Source: CAJOLV01 sp045631885 (GTDB lineage Bacteria; Bacillota_I; Bacilli_A; RFN20; CAG-826). Taken from it: a stretch of DNA of 64,000 bases. The position numbers were made by a program, and so were the translations under genes. The notes below the pieces were generated by a model that ran no database searches, was not told where the DNA came from, and saw only the letters and a list, made by a program, of their open reading frames with translations. Of the stretch, positions 44,465 to 53,014 are shown piece by piece (position 1 is the stretch's first letter; every line of letters starts with the position of its first letter). The stretch spans positions 62,001-126,000 of the forward strand of contig JAZQVN010000035.1 of NCBI GenBank assembly GCA_045631885.1. The letters run 5' to 3'.

Positions 44465-46066
44465 TTATTTGCCTTCTTTTCTGTTTAACGATGAAACGAT
44501 TAAACCCGTGAATAAAGGGTGTGGATTTGTTGGTCTAGATTTAAATTCTGGGTGAAACTGTGAACCAATATAAAATGTATTAGTGGGACATTCCACTATT
44601 TCTACGAGTGATTTGTTCGGAGATAAACCACTGAGTTTCAAACCGTTATCAATGAAGTCTTGACGATAAATATTGTTAAATTCATATCTATGTCTATGAC
44701 GTTCGTTAATCATATCTTTTTGATATAAACTTTTTGCTAAAGAATTATCTTGTAATGAGCACGGGTAGCTACCGAGTCTCATTGTCGCTCCTTTAGTAAC
44801 GATATTGACTTGTTCGGGCATCAAAGCAATCACAGGGTAAGCAGTGTTTTCATCAAATTCGCTACTATTTGCATCTTCAAAACCTAAAACATTCCTCGCG
44901 TATTCAATAACCATCACTTGCATACCTAAGCAAATGCCTAAACAAGGGACATTATTCTCTCGAGCATATTTTACAGATTCGATCATACCCTCGATTCCAC
45001 GTGTTCCGAATCCACCTGGAACAATTATTCCATCCGCTTCTTTTAATATTTCATCAGCACCATTTTTCGTAATCTTCTCAGAATCAACCCAAAGAATTTC
45101 CGCTTTTGCATCTAAGCTTGAAGCGGCGTGGAAAATAGATTCTTCAACGCTTAAATAAGCATCGTGTAGTTGTGTATATTTTCCCACAAGAGCAATCTTA
45201 ACTTGTTTATGAGCGCCTTTGATTTTATCAACCATTGCTGTCCACTTTTCTAAATCCGGTTTAGTAATTGGTAAATGAAGTTTTTCGCAAACTATATCAG
45301 TCAAGCCTTCATGTTCTAATAGAAGTGGCACTTCGTATATGCTCGAAGCGGTTAAATTCTCAATAATTGCTCTTTTATCTATGTCGCAAAGTAAAGCTAT
45401 TTTATCTTTAATATCCTGTGTAAGTGCTTGTGTGCTTCGACAAACCAAAACATCTGGCTGAATGCCTAGAGAATTCAGTTCTCTCACACTATGTTGGACA
45501 GGTTTGCTTTTAAGTTCGCCACTACCAGGTATTTCCACAATAAGCGGAACATGAATGTAAATAACATTTTCTCTTCCCTTATCCTGGCCAACTTGTCGGA
45601 TGGCTTCTAAAAAAGGTAGAGATTCAATATCACCAACCGTGCCACCAATTTCACATATTGCGATATCAATGTTTTGTTTTTCGGAGATGTAAATCCATCT
45701 TTTGATTTCATCAATAACATCTGGGATAATTTGAACTGTCCTTCCTAAATATCCGCCTGTTCTTTCTCTATTGATAACATTCCAATAGACTTTTCCAGAA
45801 GATATTGAACACGATGCATCTAAAGGAACATTAGTAAACCTTTCATAATGTCCTAAATCTAAATCCGTTTCCGCACCATCGTCAGTGACAAAAACTTCAC
45901 CATGTTGAAAAGGCGACATAGTGCCTGGATCAACATTTAAATAAGGATCAAATTTTTGATTCTTAACAGAATAACCTCTTTGTTTTAATAAACGAGCTAG
46001 AGAAGCGGCGCAAATACCCTTTCCTAATCCAGATACAACCCCACCAGTAACAAATATATATTTCAT
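44465..46066 (-). CDS. pyrG: CTP synthase
   Basis: Converts UTP to CTP with glutamine as amide donor. 533 residues. Synthetase domain: KYIFVTGGVVSGLGKGICAA at the start, DPYLNVDPGTMSPFQHGEVFV, CEIGGTVGDIESLPF. Glutaminase domain from about 290: GGFGTRGIEGM, nucleophile in CLGICLGMQ, and the His-Glu pair in SQFHPEFKSRP. All active-site motifs intact. Possible promoter TTGTTG-N17-TATAAC about 30 nt before the ATG; no Shine-Dalgarno is clear. It heads the amide-nitrogen operon. Confidence 0.97.
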   Translation of the reverse strand: MKYIFVTGGVVSGLGKGICAASLARLLKQRGYSVKNQKFDPYLNVDPGTMSPFQHGEVFVTDDGAETDLDLGHYERFTNVPLDASCSISSGKVYWNVINRERTGGYLGRTVQIIPDVIDEIKRWIYISEKQNIDIAICEIGGTVGDIESLPFLEAIRQVGQDKGRENVIYIHVPLIVEIPGSGELKSKPVQHSVRELNSLGIQPDVLVCRSTQALTQDIKDKIALLCDIDKRAIIENLTASSIYEVPLLLEHEGLTDIVCEKLHLPITKPDLEKWTAMVDKIKGAHKQVKIALVGKYTQLHDAYLSVEESIFHAASSLDAKAEILWVDSEKITKNGADEILKEADGIIVPGGFGTRGIEGMIESVKYARENNVPCLGICLGMQVMVIEYARNVLGFEDANSSEFDENTAYPVIALMPEQVNIVTKGATMRLGSYPCSLQDNSLAKSLYQKDMINERHRHRYEFNNIYRQDFIDNGLKLSGLSPNKSLVEIVECPTNTFYIGSQFHPEFKSRPTNPHPLFTGLIVSSLNRKEGK

Positions 46067-46195
46067 AATTCATTAACCAATCATGGGGTTATACTATCAT
46101 AGAGACTAGTCAACAATAAAATACCTATAATATTATGACTATCATATTTTTTTCATATGTTAAGTTCTCTTTACTATATATCAAAAAGAAAAGCT

Positions 46196-47380
46196 TTATT
46201 TTTTATAAAAATCGTATAGTTCTTTGAATGCTGGAAGGGAGTTTACAATTTGTTTATAACTTACGCAATAAGCAATTCGAACATACCCTTTATAACTAAA
46301 TGGATTGCTTGGAACAAGTAATAATTCAAATTTTTTAGCAACTTCAGAAAATGCTTCAGCATCATCCTCTAATGCTTTCATAAACAAATAGAAGGCACCC
46401 GTTGGATAAATAACATCATAGCCAATTTCTTTTAAAGCGTTATAGAGAGTATCCCTATTCTTTTTATATTCATTTAAATCAGATGTATAGCCAAGCACAT
46501 ACGGGATTAAATGTTGAAATATCGCAGGAGCGCATATATAACCAAGCATTGATGCAGCGCCGCAAATAACCGCGTAAACATCTTCGACATCTTTGCATTT
46601 TGAATTAACTAAAACGTATCCAATTCTTTCTCCTGGAATAGATAAACATTTAGAGAATGAATAGCACACTATTGAATCGCTATAATAATTAGTCACAAAA
46701 GGATATTTTTCATCGCCATATAAAAGATCTCTATATGGTTCATCACTCACGAGATAAATGGGGTGTCCATACTCTTTTTCTTTCAAAGAAAGAATATTGG
46801 AGAGTTTTTTAATTGTATTTTCATCATAAAACGCCCCTGTTGGATTGTTTGGAGAGTCGTATATTATCAGCTTTGTTTTGTTGGTGATTTTACGTTCTAA
46901 ATCAATAAAGTCTGGTAAGAAATCTTTATCGGGATTAACAGGCACTAGAATTCCTTCTACCGCTTCCGTGTACGTTCGATATTCTGGAAAATGAGGCGCA
47001 AAAACAATTACTTCTTCTTTCGGAGCCACTAACGCTTTTGTAACTATCGCTAACGATGCGGCTGCACCACAAGTCAAAAAGATATATTTTCCAACTATAT
47101 CAGTACTATATGTCTTATTCAAATAGGCGGCGATGCTATCTCTTACTTCTATCTCACCAGGAGAAACTGTATAACCATGAATTTTTACAGAATTCTCTTC
47201 TTTTAACAATTTGAAAAGAGTTTCGTTAACAATAGCTGGAGCAGGGATAGAGGGATTACCAATACTAAAATCATAAACGTTATCTTCCCCTATTATTTTC
47301 TTTCTAGCTATACCATAAGTGTATAAGTCTCTAATTGTTGATTGACTCTTGCCAATATTTAACATTTTCTCATCAAACAT
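46196..47380 (-). CDS. Pyridoxal-phosphate aminotransferase, class I/II
   Basis: A 394-residue fold-type I aminotransferase. Seen: FSIGNPSIPAP near residue 40, the Asn-Pro motif SPNNPTGAFY near 175, YLVSDEPYRDLLY, and the PLP lysine in CYSFSKCLSIPGERIGYV near 235. The aspartate/aromatic group is likely, but the amino-acid substrate is not certain. AAAGGGG lies about 9 nt before the ATG. Divergent from a LysR-type gene, its probable regulator. Confidence 0.9.
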   Translation of the reverse strand: MFDEKMLNIGKSQSTIRDLYTYGIARKKIIGEDNVYDFSIGNPSIPAPAIVNETLFKLLKEENSVKIHGYTVSPGEIEVRDSIAAYLNKTYSTDIVGKYIFLTCGAAASLAIVTKALVAPKEEVIVFAPHFPEYRTYTEAVEGILVPVNPDKDFLPDFIDLERKITNKTKLIIYDSPNNPTGAFYDENTIKKLSNILSLKEKEYGHPIYLVSDEPYRDLLYGDEKYPFVTNYYSDSIVCYSFSKCLSIPGERIGYVLVNSKCKDVEDVYAVICGAASMLGYICAPAIFQHLIPYVLGYTSDLNEYKKNRDTLYNALKEIGYDVIYPTGAFYLFMKALEDDAEAFSEVAKKFELLLVPSNPFSYKGYVRIAYCVSYKQIVNSLPAFKELYDFYKK

Positions 47381-47416
47381 ATGTAAATACCCCTTTGCTT
47401 AAAAAATATTACCACA

Positions 47417-47447
47417 TTGAAAAAAGCATTAATAAATACATATAATG
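47417..47447 (+). promoter_or_regulatory. LysR-gene promoter with CATTA-N11-TAATG operator
   Basis: TTGAAA (47417-47422), 18-nt spacer, TATAAT (47441-47446). The perfect dyad CATTA-N11-TAATG (47427-47447) has LysR-box geometry (T-N11-A) and covers the -10, fitting autorepression while lying upstream of the divergent aminotransferase. A second TATAAT at 47471-47476 abuts the AGGAGA Shine-Dalgarno. Confidence 0.55.
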
Positions 47448-47491
47448 AAATGGTTGTTATACTTTTTTTGTATAATAGGAGACTAATAATC

Positions 47492-48373
47492 ATGGACTTA
47501 AAAACATTAAGATACTTCGTCGTTGTCGCAGAAGAATTAAACATCACTAGAGCAAGTAAGATTTTATCAATTAGTCAACCTCCACTTAGTAATCAAATTA
47601 AAAATTTAGAAGAGGAACTAAATACCACTTTATTTATAAGAGGAAAAAGACAATTAGAATTAACTGATGAAGGGAAATACTTATATCAAAAAGCCAAAGA
47701 TATACTTCTTTTAAGCGATAGAACAGTTAATGAAATGCTATTGATGAACAAAGGCCTAAGCGGAACAATTGGTATTGGTCTAGTCGAAGGAACTGCGCCA
47801 GATATTGCCGCAGAATGGATATCTGAGTTTTTAAAAAAGCATCCGCAAGTGAAGTTTAGGATTTTAGATGGGAACAGCGATGACCTTATCGATAAAATGA
47901 GAGCGGGTCTCATCTCTTTAGCGGTCATTACCTCACCTTATGATCAAATCCTTTTAAATAGTTTTAAAGTTGGGGAAGAAAAGATGGTTGCTTTAATGAG
48001 CAAGAATCATGCTTTAGCTAAATCAAGCAATAGCGTCATCACCATCAATGAGTTAGCAGATGAAAAGATTATTGTCCCTAGTAGAAAAGCACACGTCGAC
48101 GCTATTAGGAAATGGTTTAGACAAATTAATAAAGATTCAAAAATTGTCTGTGAAATGGATAATTACCTTGATGCTGCCGCTATGGCGGGTAGAGGGGTTG
48201 GTATTTCTATATTTCCTAAAACAGCGTATATTTTAAACAATTCATTAGTTTCAAAAGAAATTGAAGGCGACGACAAAAAGGTTGATTATCTTTTCGTTTG
48301 GAGAAAAGGCCATCAACTTTCTGTGTTAGAAGAAAACTTTATTGATTTTATCAAAGATAAATATAGTAAATAG
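47492..48373 (+). CDS. LysR-family transcriptional regulator
   Basis: A 293-residue regulator. The start at 47492 gives the usual MDLKTLRYFVVVAEELNITR winged-HTH beginning, then ASKILSISQPPLSNQIKNLE (recognition helix), and FIRGKRQLELTDEGKYLY. The rest is a type-2 periplasmic-binding-like effector domain (IGIGLVEGTAPDIAAEW onward). AGGAGA is 9 nt before this ATG, and the longer frame from 47417 would begin in the promoter. Divergent from the aminotransferase gene, so local control of it is likely. Ligand unknown. Confidence 0.9.
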   Translation: MDLKTLRYFVVVAEELNITRASKILSISQPPLSNQIKNLEEELNTTLFIRGKRQLELTDEGKYLYQKAKDILLLSDRTVNEMLLMNKGLSGTIGIGLVEGTAPDIAAEWISEFLKKHPQVKFRILDGNSDDLIDKMRAGLISLAVITSPYDQILLNSFKVGEEKMVALMSKNHALAKSSNSVITINELADEKIIVPSRKAHVDAIRKWFRQINKDSKIVCEMDNYLDAAAMAGRGVGISIFPKTAYILNNSLVSKEIEGDDKKVDYLFVWRKGHQLSVLEENFIDFIKDKYSK

Positions 48374-48400
48374 TTGTACTTCATCACAACAAAACGTAGC

Positions 48401-48428
48401 AAAAAGTCGCCATTAATTTGGCGACTTT
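48401..48428. terminator. Bidirectional terminator
   Basis: AAAGTCGCC/GGCGACTTT, 9-bp stem with an 8-nt loop between convergent genes, with an A-run to the left; the T-run to the right is short. Confidence 0.85.
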
Positions 48429-48451
48429 CATATTATTCTTTATTCTTGTGA

Positions 48452-51184
48452 TTATTTAACAATAGTAGGATTTACTAAGGTAATAATTCCATCTTTAAAT
48501 TGAATTGTCGCGGTGAAATTAACAATTGGAACAATACCATCAGTTTCTCCTTCCATAACATAAGAAGAATAATCCTCTGCTAAATGGCTAAAGCCATAAT
48601 ATGTAGGTTCCCAGTTATGATCCATAATGATGACGAAACCTTTACCATTGGTGAATAAAACTGTTTTATAAGAATAGATGCCTGTTTGTGAATCGAATGT
48701 CAAATCATTTCCGGTTGAAGCATCCCAACCATTAAATTCACCAACTAGAGAATAGGTGTGATCTTGAACGTAGCCACCTTCTCCAGAGTCACCACCTCCA
48801 TGAATAGTAAAATGGAGCATATTTACGCCGTTATTATTGATGATGGTAATTCTGAAATCGACATCCTTAACCACTCTAATATTATTGTCGCTAGCTTGAA
48901 CTAAATATTCGCCACAAACATCTTCAGGGTTCAATATATCGCTATAGCCAAGTTTGCCAGCTTGTTCTCCGCGATTATATCCAATTACATAGAATAAATC
49001 GTTTGCGAATAATCCGTGGTCGATATATAAACGACCCTCAGTGTCTGTACCAAATGGGAATTCAGGATTACCCTTGATAAATAGTTCAGCCCCGTCAAAA
49101 CCTTGAACAGGAATATCCGATGTGAAATAAACTATTCTTATTGAATACTCTCCAATATTCTCATAATTAATACAGTATCTAACATCTTCTTGATCAAAAT
49201 AATATTTATATTGATTATCTATGTCTTCATTTTCTTTCCAACCATTACTCTCTAACTTGGCTTTGAAAGCATCAAAAACTTGACTGCTTACTCCGAAATA
49301 ATCAAAGAAGTCTGATTGTTCACCTGGATGATTAAACACCAAGCCTTCTGGAAGCAATATATCTTGATTAAGTACAGAGAATATCGCTTTATCAGCGTTT
49401 GAATATGAGCAATAGAAATCTTTAGTTTCTTGAATCTTTAAATAGCTTCCATCAAAACCGATTTTAAACACCTTATTTCTTGCTGTATCAGTGATCGCAT
49501 AAGTTGGGTTTTTCTCAATTACTGGGTAGTCCATTTTTAAAAGTTTTTGTATATAGCTTTGTCTATCTTGTTCTTCAATACCGTTTAAATAGATAGAACA
49601 GCTAAGCGGATCAGCACTTTGAGAAGTTACTTCAACACTAGCGACGAATAGTTTAGAAGAGATAGATGGTACTAATCTTTCTAATCCCATTTCTTTCAAA
49701 GTTTCAAATGGCCAACCGATGACTGAATCGCTATATGGATTACAATTAATTCTTAAAATCTTATAATCTAAGATTTCTCCATCGGCCACCAAATTAACCT
49801 GAATTAGTAAAAGTGGTTGATGATATGTATTAACGATTTCAACAACTGAATCGGTTGTTTTCACCAATATTGAGGTTCCAGAATCTAATAAAACATTAAG
49901 TTGTAAGTCTTCTATAGAAGCTTCTCCAATTAATTCTTGTTTATTATCTAAAGCAAGAATTTTTGGAATAAATGGGGATTCGTAGTGATATGAATCTTGA
50001 TTATTAATCAAATTGGAGAAACTAACTTTATCTGTTCCTAAATAGCATTCGTCACCTTCAGTCATTTCTCTTTCTCCACGATAATCCACGACTTTTAAGG
50101 ACGCCGGTTTTCTTTCGTGTCCCCCTTCATCTTCGTCGCGAGTGACTAAAGAATAAATAACGTCTTTACCAAATATATTCGAGAACTCAGAGTACATTGT
50201 TTGGATAACATTGTTTTTGTTTCCTTGTTTATTAAAGAAAGGAGCCTTATCTATATCGGTAGCGTTAAGACCTAATTCATAAAATAAATGAGCGACTCTT
50301 TCTCTTCTATCAGTGTTTCTATTTAAATCTTTAGCTTTATAAAGTGCACTATTCTTATACCAAGAAAAAGATCCGACTTCATAAGAAACGCCATCATTAA
50401 TGTAACTAGCAAATGTTTGATGTTCATTATCTTTCACCAATGGAATATGAGCTTCTAAATCAAATTTTCTCCATTCCTTAATTTGGTTCTCTTGAACATC
50501 TACATAGTCATATTCATAGACGCAACGATCATAATAAGGAATACCTGTTTCGTCGTTGTTAGTTAACATAGTTAAAATGTATGTTGGGTTTTCCTTATCC
50601 ATGTTATAGTCAAGTTCCATAAACACATACCAATCCGTTTGATAAGTATCAGTATCTTTACTTAAAGAAATTGAGAAAGAAACATCTGCGGTAATTAAAT
50701 CGTTTGCGTCAATATTAATCGCTAAACCTAAAGTGAAGGAATAGTCATATTCAAATTGAGATTTATGTTCACCTTCAAAACCAGTTTCAGAGTCAATATA
50801 AACTTTGCCAGTAACTGTATCGTAATATTTAGTATCAAAAGAGTAATTACTACCGATTTTATCGAATGCATATTTGAGACATTGGAATTGAATCATTGGT
50901 GGTTGAGTATAACTCAAATCATCAATCACATCACCTTGATTATCTTCTGATGAAAAAATAGAAAACAGGGAATCAAGTGTCGAACTAGCCGCTGCGCGAG
51001 AGAGTTTCTTATTTAATTGTTTGGCATTATTACTTGAAACATTTCTAAAGCTGCTTTCCACTCCAGAAAAAGCGGTTTTGACCTTTTCATATGGCGTTGT
51101 AGGCGGTACGTATTTGTTATGTGTTCCGCACCCTGTTAATAACGATATGGCTAAAAAAGTACCGAATAATCCTAGCTTTTTCAT
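48452..51184 (-). CDS. Large surface lipoprotein, unknown
   Basis: A 910-residue exported protein with lipobox SLLTGC (Cys19), so lipid-anchored outside the cell. Start 51184 is preferred because AAGGAG lies 8 nt upstream; an in-frame ATG at 51208 would start before that site. The mature part is acidic and rich in Asp, Tyr and Asn, with many beta-type repeats. Near the C-terminus, HTYSLVGEFNGWDAS followed by TGIYSYKTVLF resembles starch-binding (SusE/SusF or CBM48-like) modules. Carbohydrate binding is an inference from that segment only. Monocistronic. Confidence 0.75.
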   Translation of the reverse strand: MKKLGLFGTFLAISLLTGCGTHNKYVPPTTPYEKVKTAFSGVESSFRNVSSNNAKQLNKKLSRAAASSTLDSLFSIFSSEDNQGDVIDDLSYTQPPMIQFQCLKYAFDKIGSNYSFDTKYYDTVTGKVYIDSETGFEGEHKSQFEYDYSFTLGLAINIDANDLITADVSFSISLSKDTDTYQTDWYVFMELDYNMDKENPTYILTMLTNNDETGIPYYDRCVYEYDYVDVQENQIKEWRKFDLEAHIPLVKDNEHQTFASYINDGVSYEVGSFSWYKNSALYKAKDLNRNTDRRERVAHLFYELGLNATDIDKAPFFNKQGNKNNVIQTMYSEFSNIFGKDVIYSLVTRDEDEGGHERKPASLKVVDYRGEREMTEGDECYLGTDKVSFSNLINNQDSYHYESPFIPKILALDNKQELIGEASIEDLQLNVLLDSGTSILVKTTDSVVEIVNTYHQPLLLIQVNLVADGEILDYKILRINCNPYSDSVIGWPFETLKEMGLERLVPSISSKLFVASVEVTSQSADPLSCSIYLNGIEEQDRQSYIQKLLKMDYPVIEKNPTYAITDTARNKVFKIGFDGSYLKIQETKDFYCSYSNADKAIFSVLNQDILLPEGLVFNHPGEQSDFFDYFGVSSQVFDAFKAKLESNGWKENEDIDNQYKYYFDQEDVRYCINYENIGEYSIRIVYFTSDIPVQGFDGAELFIKGNPEFPFGTDTEGRLYIDHGLFANDLFYVIGYNRGEQAGKLGYSDILNPEDVCGEYLVQASDNNIRVVKDVDFRITIINNNGVNMLHFTIHGGGDSGEGGYVQDHTYSLVGEFNGWDASTGNDLTFDSQTGIYSYKTVLFTNGKGFVIIMDHNWEPTYYGFSHLAEDYSSYVMEGETDGIVPIVNFTATIQFKDGIITLVNPTIVK

Positions 51185-51256
51185 AAGTAAATCTCCTTGT
51201 ATTATCACTATATACTAAAAAGGATATCAAAGCCAATTTATTGTATACTGAAATTA

Positions 51257-51347
51257 TTGTCCCAGGACGATGACTATTCTCAAAATTAGGACAGACCCGA
51301 TTCTCCGATGACGGTCTCCATTTTTGAGCCACTCAACTTAGAATCGA
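51257..51347. repeat. Degenerate GC-richer repeat, copy A
   Basis: 91 bp that align without gaps to 53130-53220 (about 74 of 91 identical by eye), sharing GTCCCAGGACGA and CTCCGATGACGGTCTCCAT-type blocks. More G+C-rich than the flanks. The gap 51185-51505 otherwise holds the lipoprotein Shine-Dalgarno and the minus-strand terminator at 51378; no intact gene is seen. Confidence 0.7.
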
Positions 51348-51377
51348 CCCCGACACAACAAGCTGCCCGAATAGCAC

Positions 51378-51422
51378 AAAAAAGCCGCCCATAATGGACG
51401 ACTTATTCTGCTTTTTGACGTT
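51378..51422 (-). terminator. Terminator with 45-bp duplicate at 55273
   Basis: AGTCGTCCATTATGGGCGGCT hairpin (G-U pairs allowed) followed by TTTTTTG on the minus strand, about 85 nt after the stop of the ParB-like gene. The 45-bp block is repeated at 55273-55317 with about two differences. Confidence 0.7.
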
Positions 51423-51505
51423 TGTCCCCGTCTAAACCCAACTTCCCTCAAAAGTTCAAACGTGACTTCCCCGATTTCGACATCATCAGTTGTCTGACTG
51501 CGTCC

Positions 51506-51907
51506 TTATTTGCTTAACACTCTTGCTTGCATTTCATCACACCACTTATTCCATTTAATGTCATATTCTTCTTTTGACACTATTCTTTTTAGGAGGTCGG
51601 CAGGCGAGAGTATTCCTTGCTTTTTACATTCTTTAACACATTCACGGTACATGTTCCAACTCAAATCATCTTCATCCCAAATTAAAGGCACAGATTCTAT
51701 TCCTGATAATAATGCGACTACCAATCGAGTGTGACCATCGGTGATAACGATTTCACCATCTAGCTGTTTAATTGGTATTGACTCAAAATTTGATAGGTCT
51801 TTTGGATCGAACCATTTCTTGACGTTTTCAATTTTTTCATCAGAAATATAAAATTGTGATGGTTGTAAATCTCTTATTGTAAGTGAATGAATATCTATAT
51901 TTTTCAT
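51506..51907 (-). CDS. ParB/Srx-like domain protein
   Basis: A 133-residue protein with a ParB-like N-terminal domain: LTIRDLQPSQFYIS, FESIPIKQLDGEIVITDGHTR with the conserved D-G-x-x-R box, then LVVALLSGIESVPLIW. It has no HTH of ParB type, so it is a stand-alone domain; members include phosphotransferases and nucleases. The start at 51907 follows the fic stop by 14 nt. A TATAAT inside the end of fic could give an extra promoter. It is probably co-expressed with Fic. Activity unknown. Confidence 0.72.
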   Translation of the reverse strand: MKNIDIHSLTIRDLQPSQFYISDEKIENVKKWFDPKDLSNFESIPIKQLDGEIVITDGHTRLVVALLSGIESVPLIWDEDDLSWNMYRECVKECKKQGILSPADLLKRIVSKEEYDIKWNKWCDEMQARVLSK

Positions 51908-51921
51908 GTAAAAACCAAAAA

Positions 51922-52893
51922 TTATATAATCTCCCAATACCCGAATCTTTTGCCGTTAATTCTTTTAATCTTGTTTTCTTTACTCAAAAGAGCTATGACG
52001 CTATCAATAGTTCGTGGCGAAACACCAATTCTACTTGCCAATTCATCAATACTGATTCTCGGATTAGCTTTGATTAATTCTAAAACGCGTGTTTCCCTTG
52101 GGGTGGTTTCATTATCATTAGAGTCAATACTTATACGCAAGTCTCTATTTCTTAATATGTTATGTTCATTAAGAAGTAAATTTCTTAAAAACATAATAAT
52201 GTATTTTTTATCATCATATATGCCTTTACGGATGAACTTGAAATTAGCCCTCACCAAGGCGTTTCTAAAAAACCAGGCATTTTTAGCAAAAACATCATTT
52301 GTTACATCATATCCTAGCGATCTTAGATATTTGATAAAAAATACCGCAGTGGTACGAGTATTTCCTTCCTGAAACGCGTGAATTTGCCAGAGATTAGAAA
52401 CAAAAGTTGCTAAATGTTCAATGACTTTATCCTCGGACAAATCAGCATATTTAAAATTTCTTTCAGTCTCAAAATCATACTCTAGAGTGTTCCTGAGTTC
52501 ATGATAATCGCCATAAATGACAGATCTACCATCAAGAACCCACTCTTTTTTTATGAAGTTATAATCTCTTAATTTTCCAGCATGGTTGAATACGCCTTCA
52601 AATAGTTGCTTATGAATGCTAACCAGTTGTCCAACTGTAAATGTAAAAGAATCGTCAGAAATAATTTGCGCAATCCTATTTGACACAATGTCTGCCTCTT
52701 CTGTTCTTGCATCTTCGTTAGGTTTATTTTCATAATAAGAACTAATTATTTTATCTAGCTCATCTAAAGATATTTCTCCTTTGACATATCTATCAGCTTG
52801 CGATAAAAAATATGTCGAATTCTTAAGTCCGTCAACATCTTGAAGGCCAATTCCAGTTTCAATTAAATATTTGTTCGAATACTTATTTTCCAT
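51922..52893 (-). CDS. Fic-domain protein with N-terminal inhibitory motif and C-terminal winged HTH
   Basis: A 323-residue Fic protein, predicted to AMPylate (or similarly modify) a target. The active site is HAFQEGNTRTT at 172-182, so the canonical GNGR is GNTR and the second Arg is Ala; the catalytic His172 is kept. An S-x-x-x-E-N match (51-56, SSYYEN) fits the class II inhibitory helix motif. The C-terminal 50 residues form a winged HTH (ISIDELASRIGVSPRTIDSV). -10 GATAAT is 8 nt from the ATG. Downstream is a ParB-like gene. Self-regulation of a toxin-like enzyme is plausible. Confidence 0.88.
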   Translation of the reverse strand: MENKYSNKYLIETGIGLQDVDGLKNSTYFLSQADRYVKGEISLDELDKIISSYYENKPNEDARTEEADIVSNRIAQIISDDSFTFTVGQLVSIHKQLFEGVFNHAGKLRDYNFIKKEWVLDGRSVIYGDYHELRNTLEYDFETERNFKYADLSEDKVIEHLATFVSNLWQIHAFQEGNTRTTAVFFIKYLRSLGYDVTNDVFAKNAWFFRNALVRANFKFIRKGIYDDKKYIIMFLRNLLLNEHNILRNRDLRISIDSNDNETTPRETRVLELIKANPRISIDELASRIGVSPRTIDSVIALLSKENKIKRINGKRFGYWEII

Positions 52894-52901
52894 AGGAAAA
52901 T

Positions 52902-52941
52902 ATTATCACATTCAACTTCAAAACGCAACTCCAAAACGCAA
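52902..52941 (-). promoter_or_regulatory. fic promoter with tandem 13-bp repeats
   Basis: Extended -10 TGTGATAAT (box at 52902-52907, minus strand). Two adjacent 13-bp repeats TTGCGTTTTGRAG (52916-52928 and 52929-52941) cover the -35 position. They differ at one base. They look like a cooperative operator. Confidence 0.55.
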
Positions 52942-52992
52942 TTTAAGTATTTTTGCGCTTTGAAATTATTCACACAAACTCAAACATCAAAA

Positions 52993-53014
52993 AAGTCGCC
53001 GCTATGGACGACTT
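52993..53014 (-). terminator. Orphan terminator-like hairpin
   Basis: AAGTCGTCC/GGCGACTT with a 5-nt loop and one bulge, T-run on the minus strand. No intact minus-strand gene ends here; it may be left from a deleted gene. It lies in the 535-bp gap 52894-53428. Confidence 0.6.

Noticed and set aside
51117..51332. 71-codon minus-strand frame over the lipoprotein start and copy A
   Set aside because: Overlaps the signal peptide region in another frame, no ribosome site; not coding.
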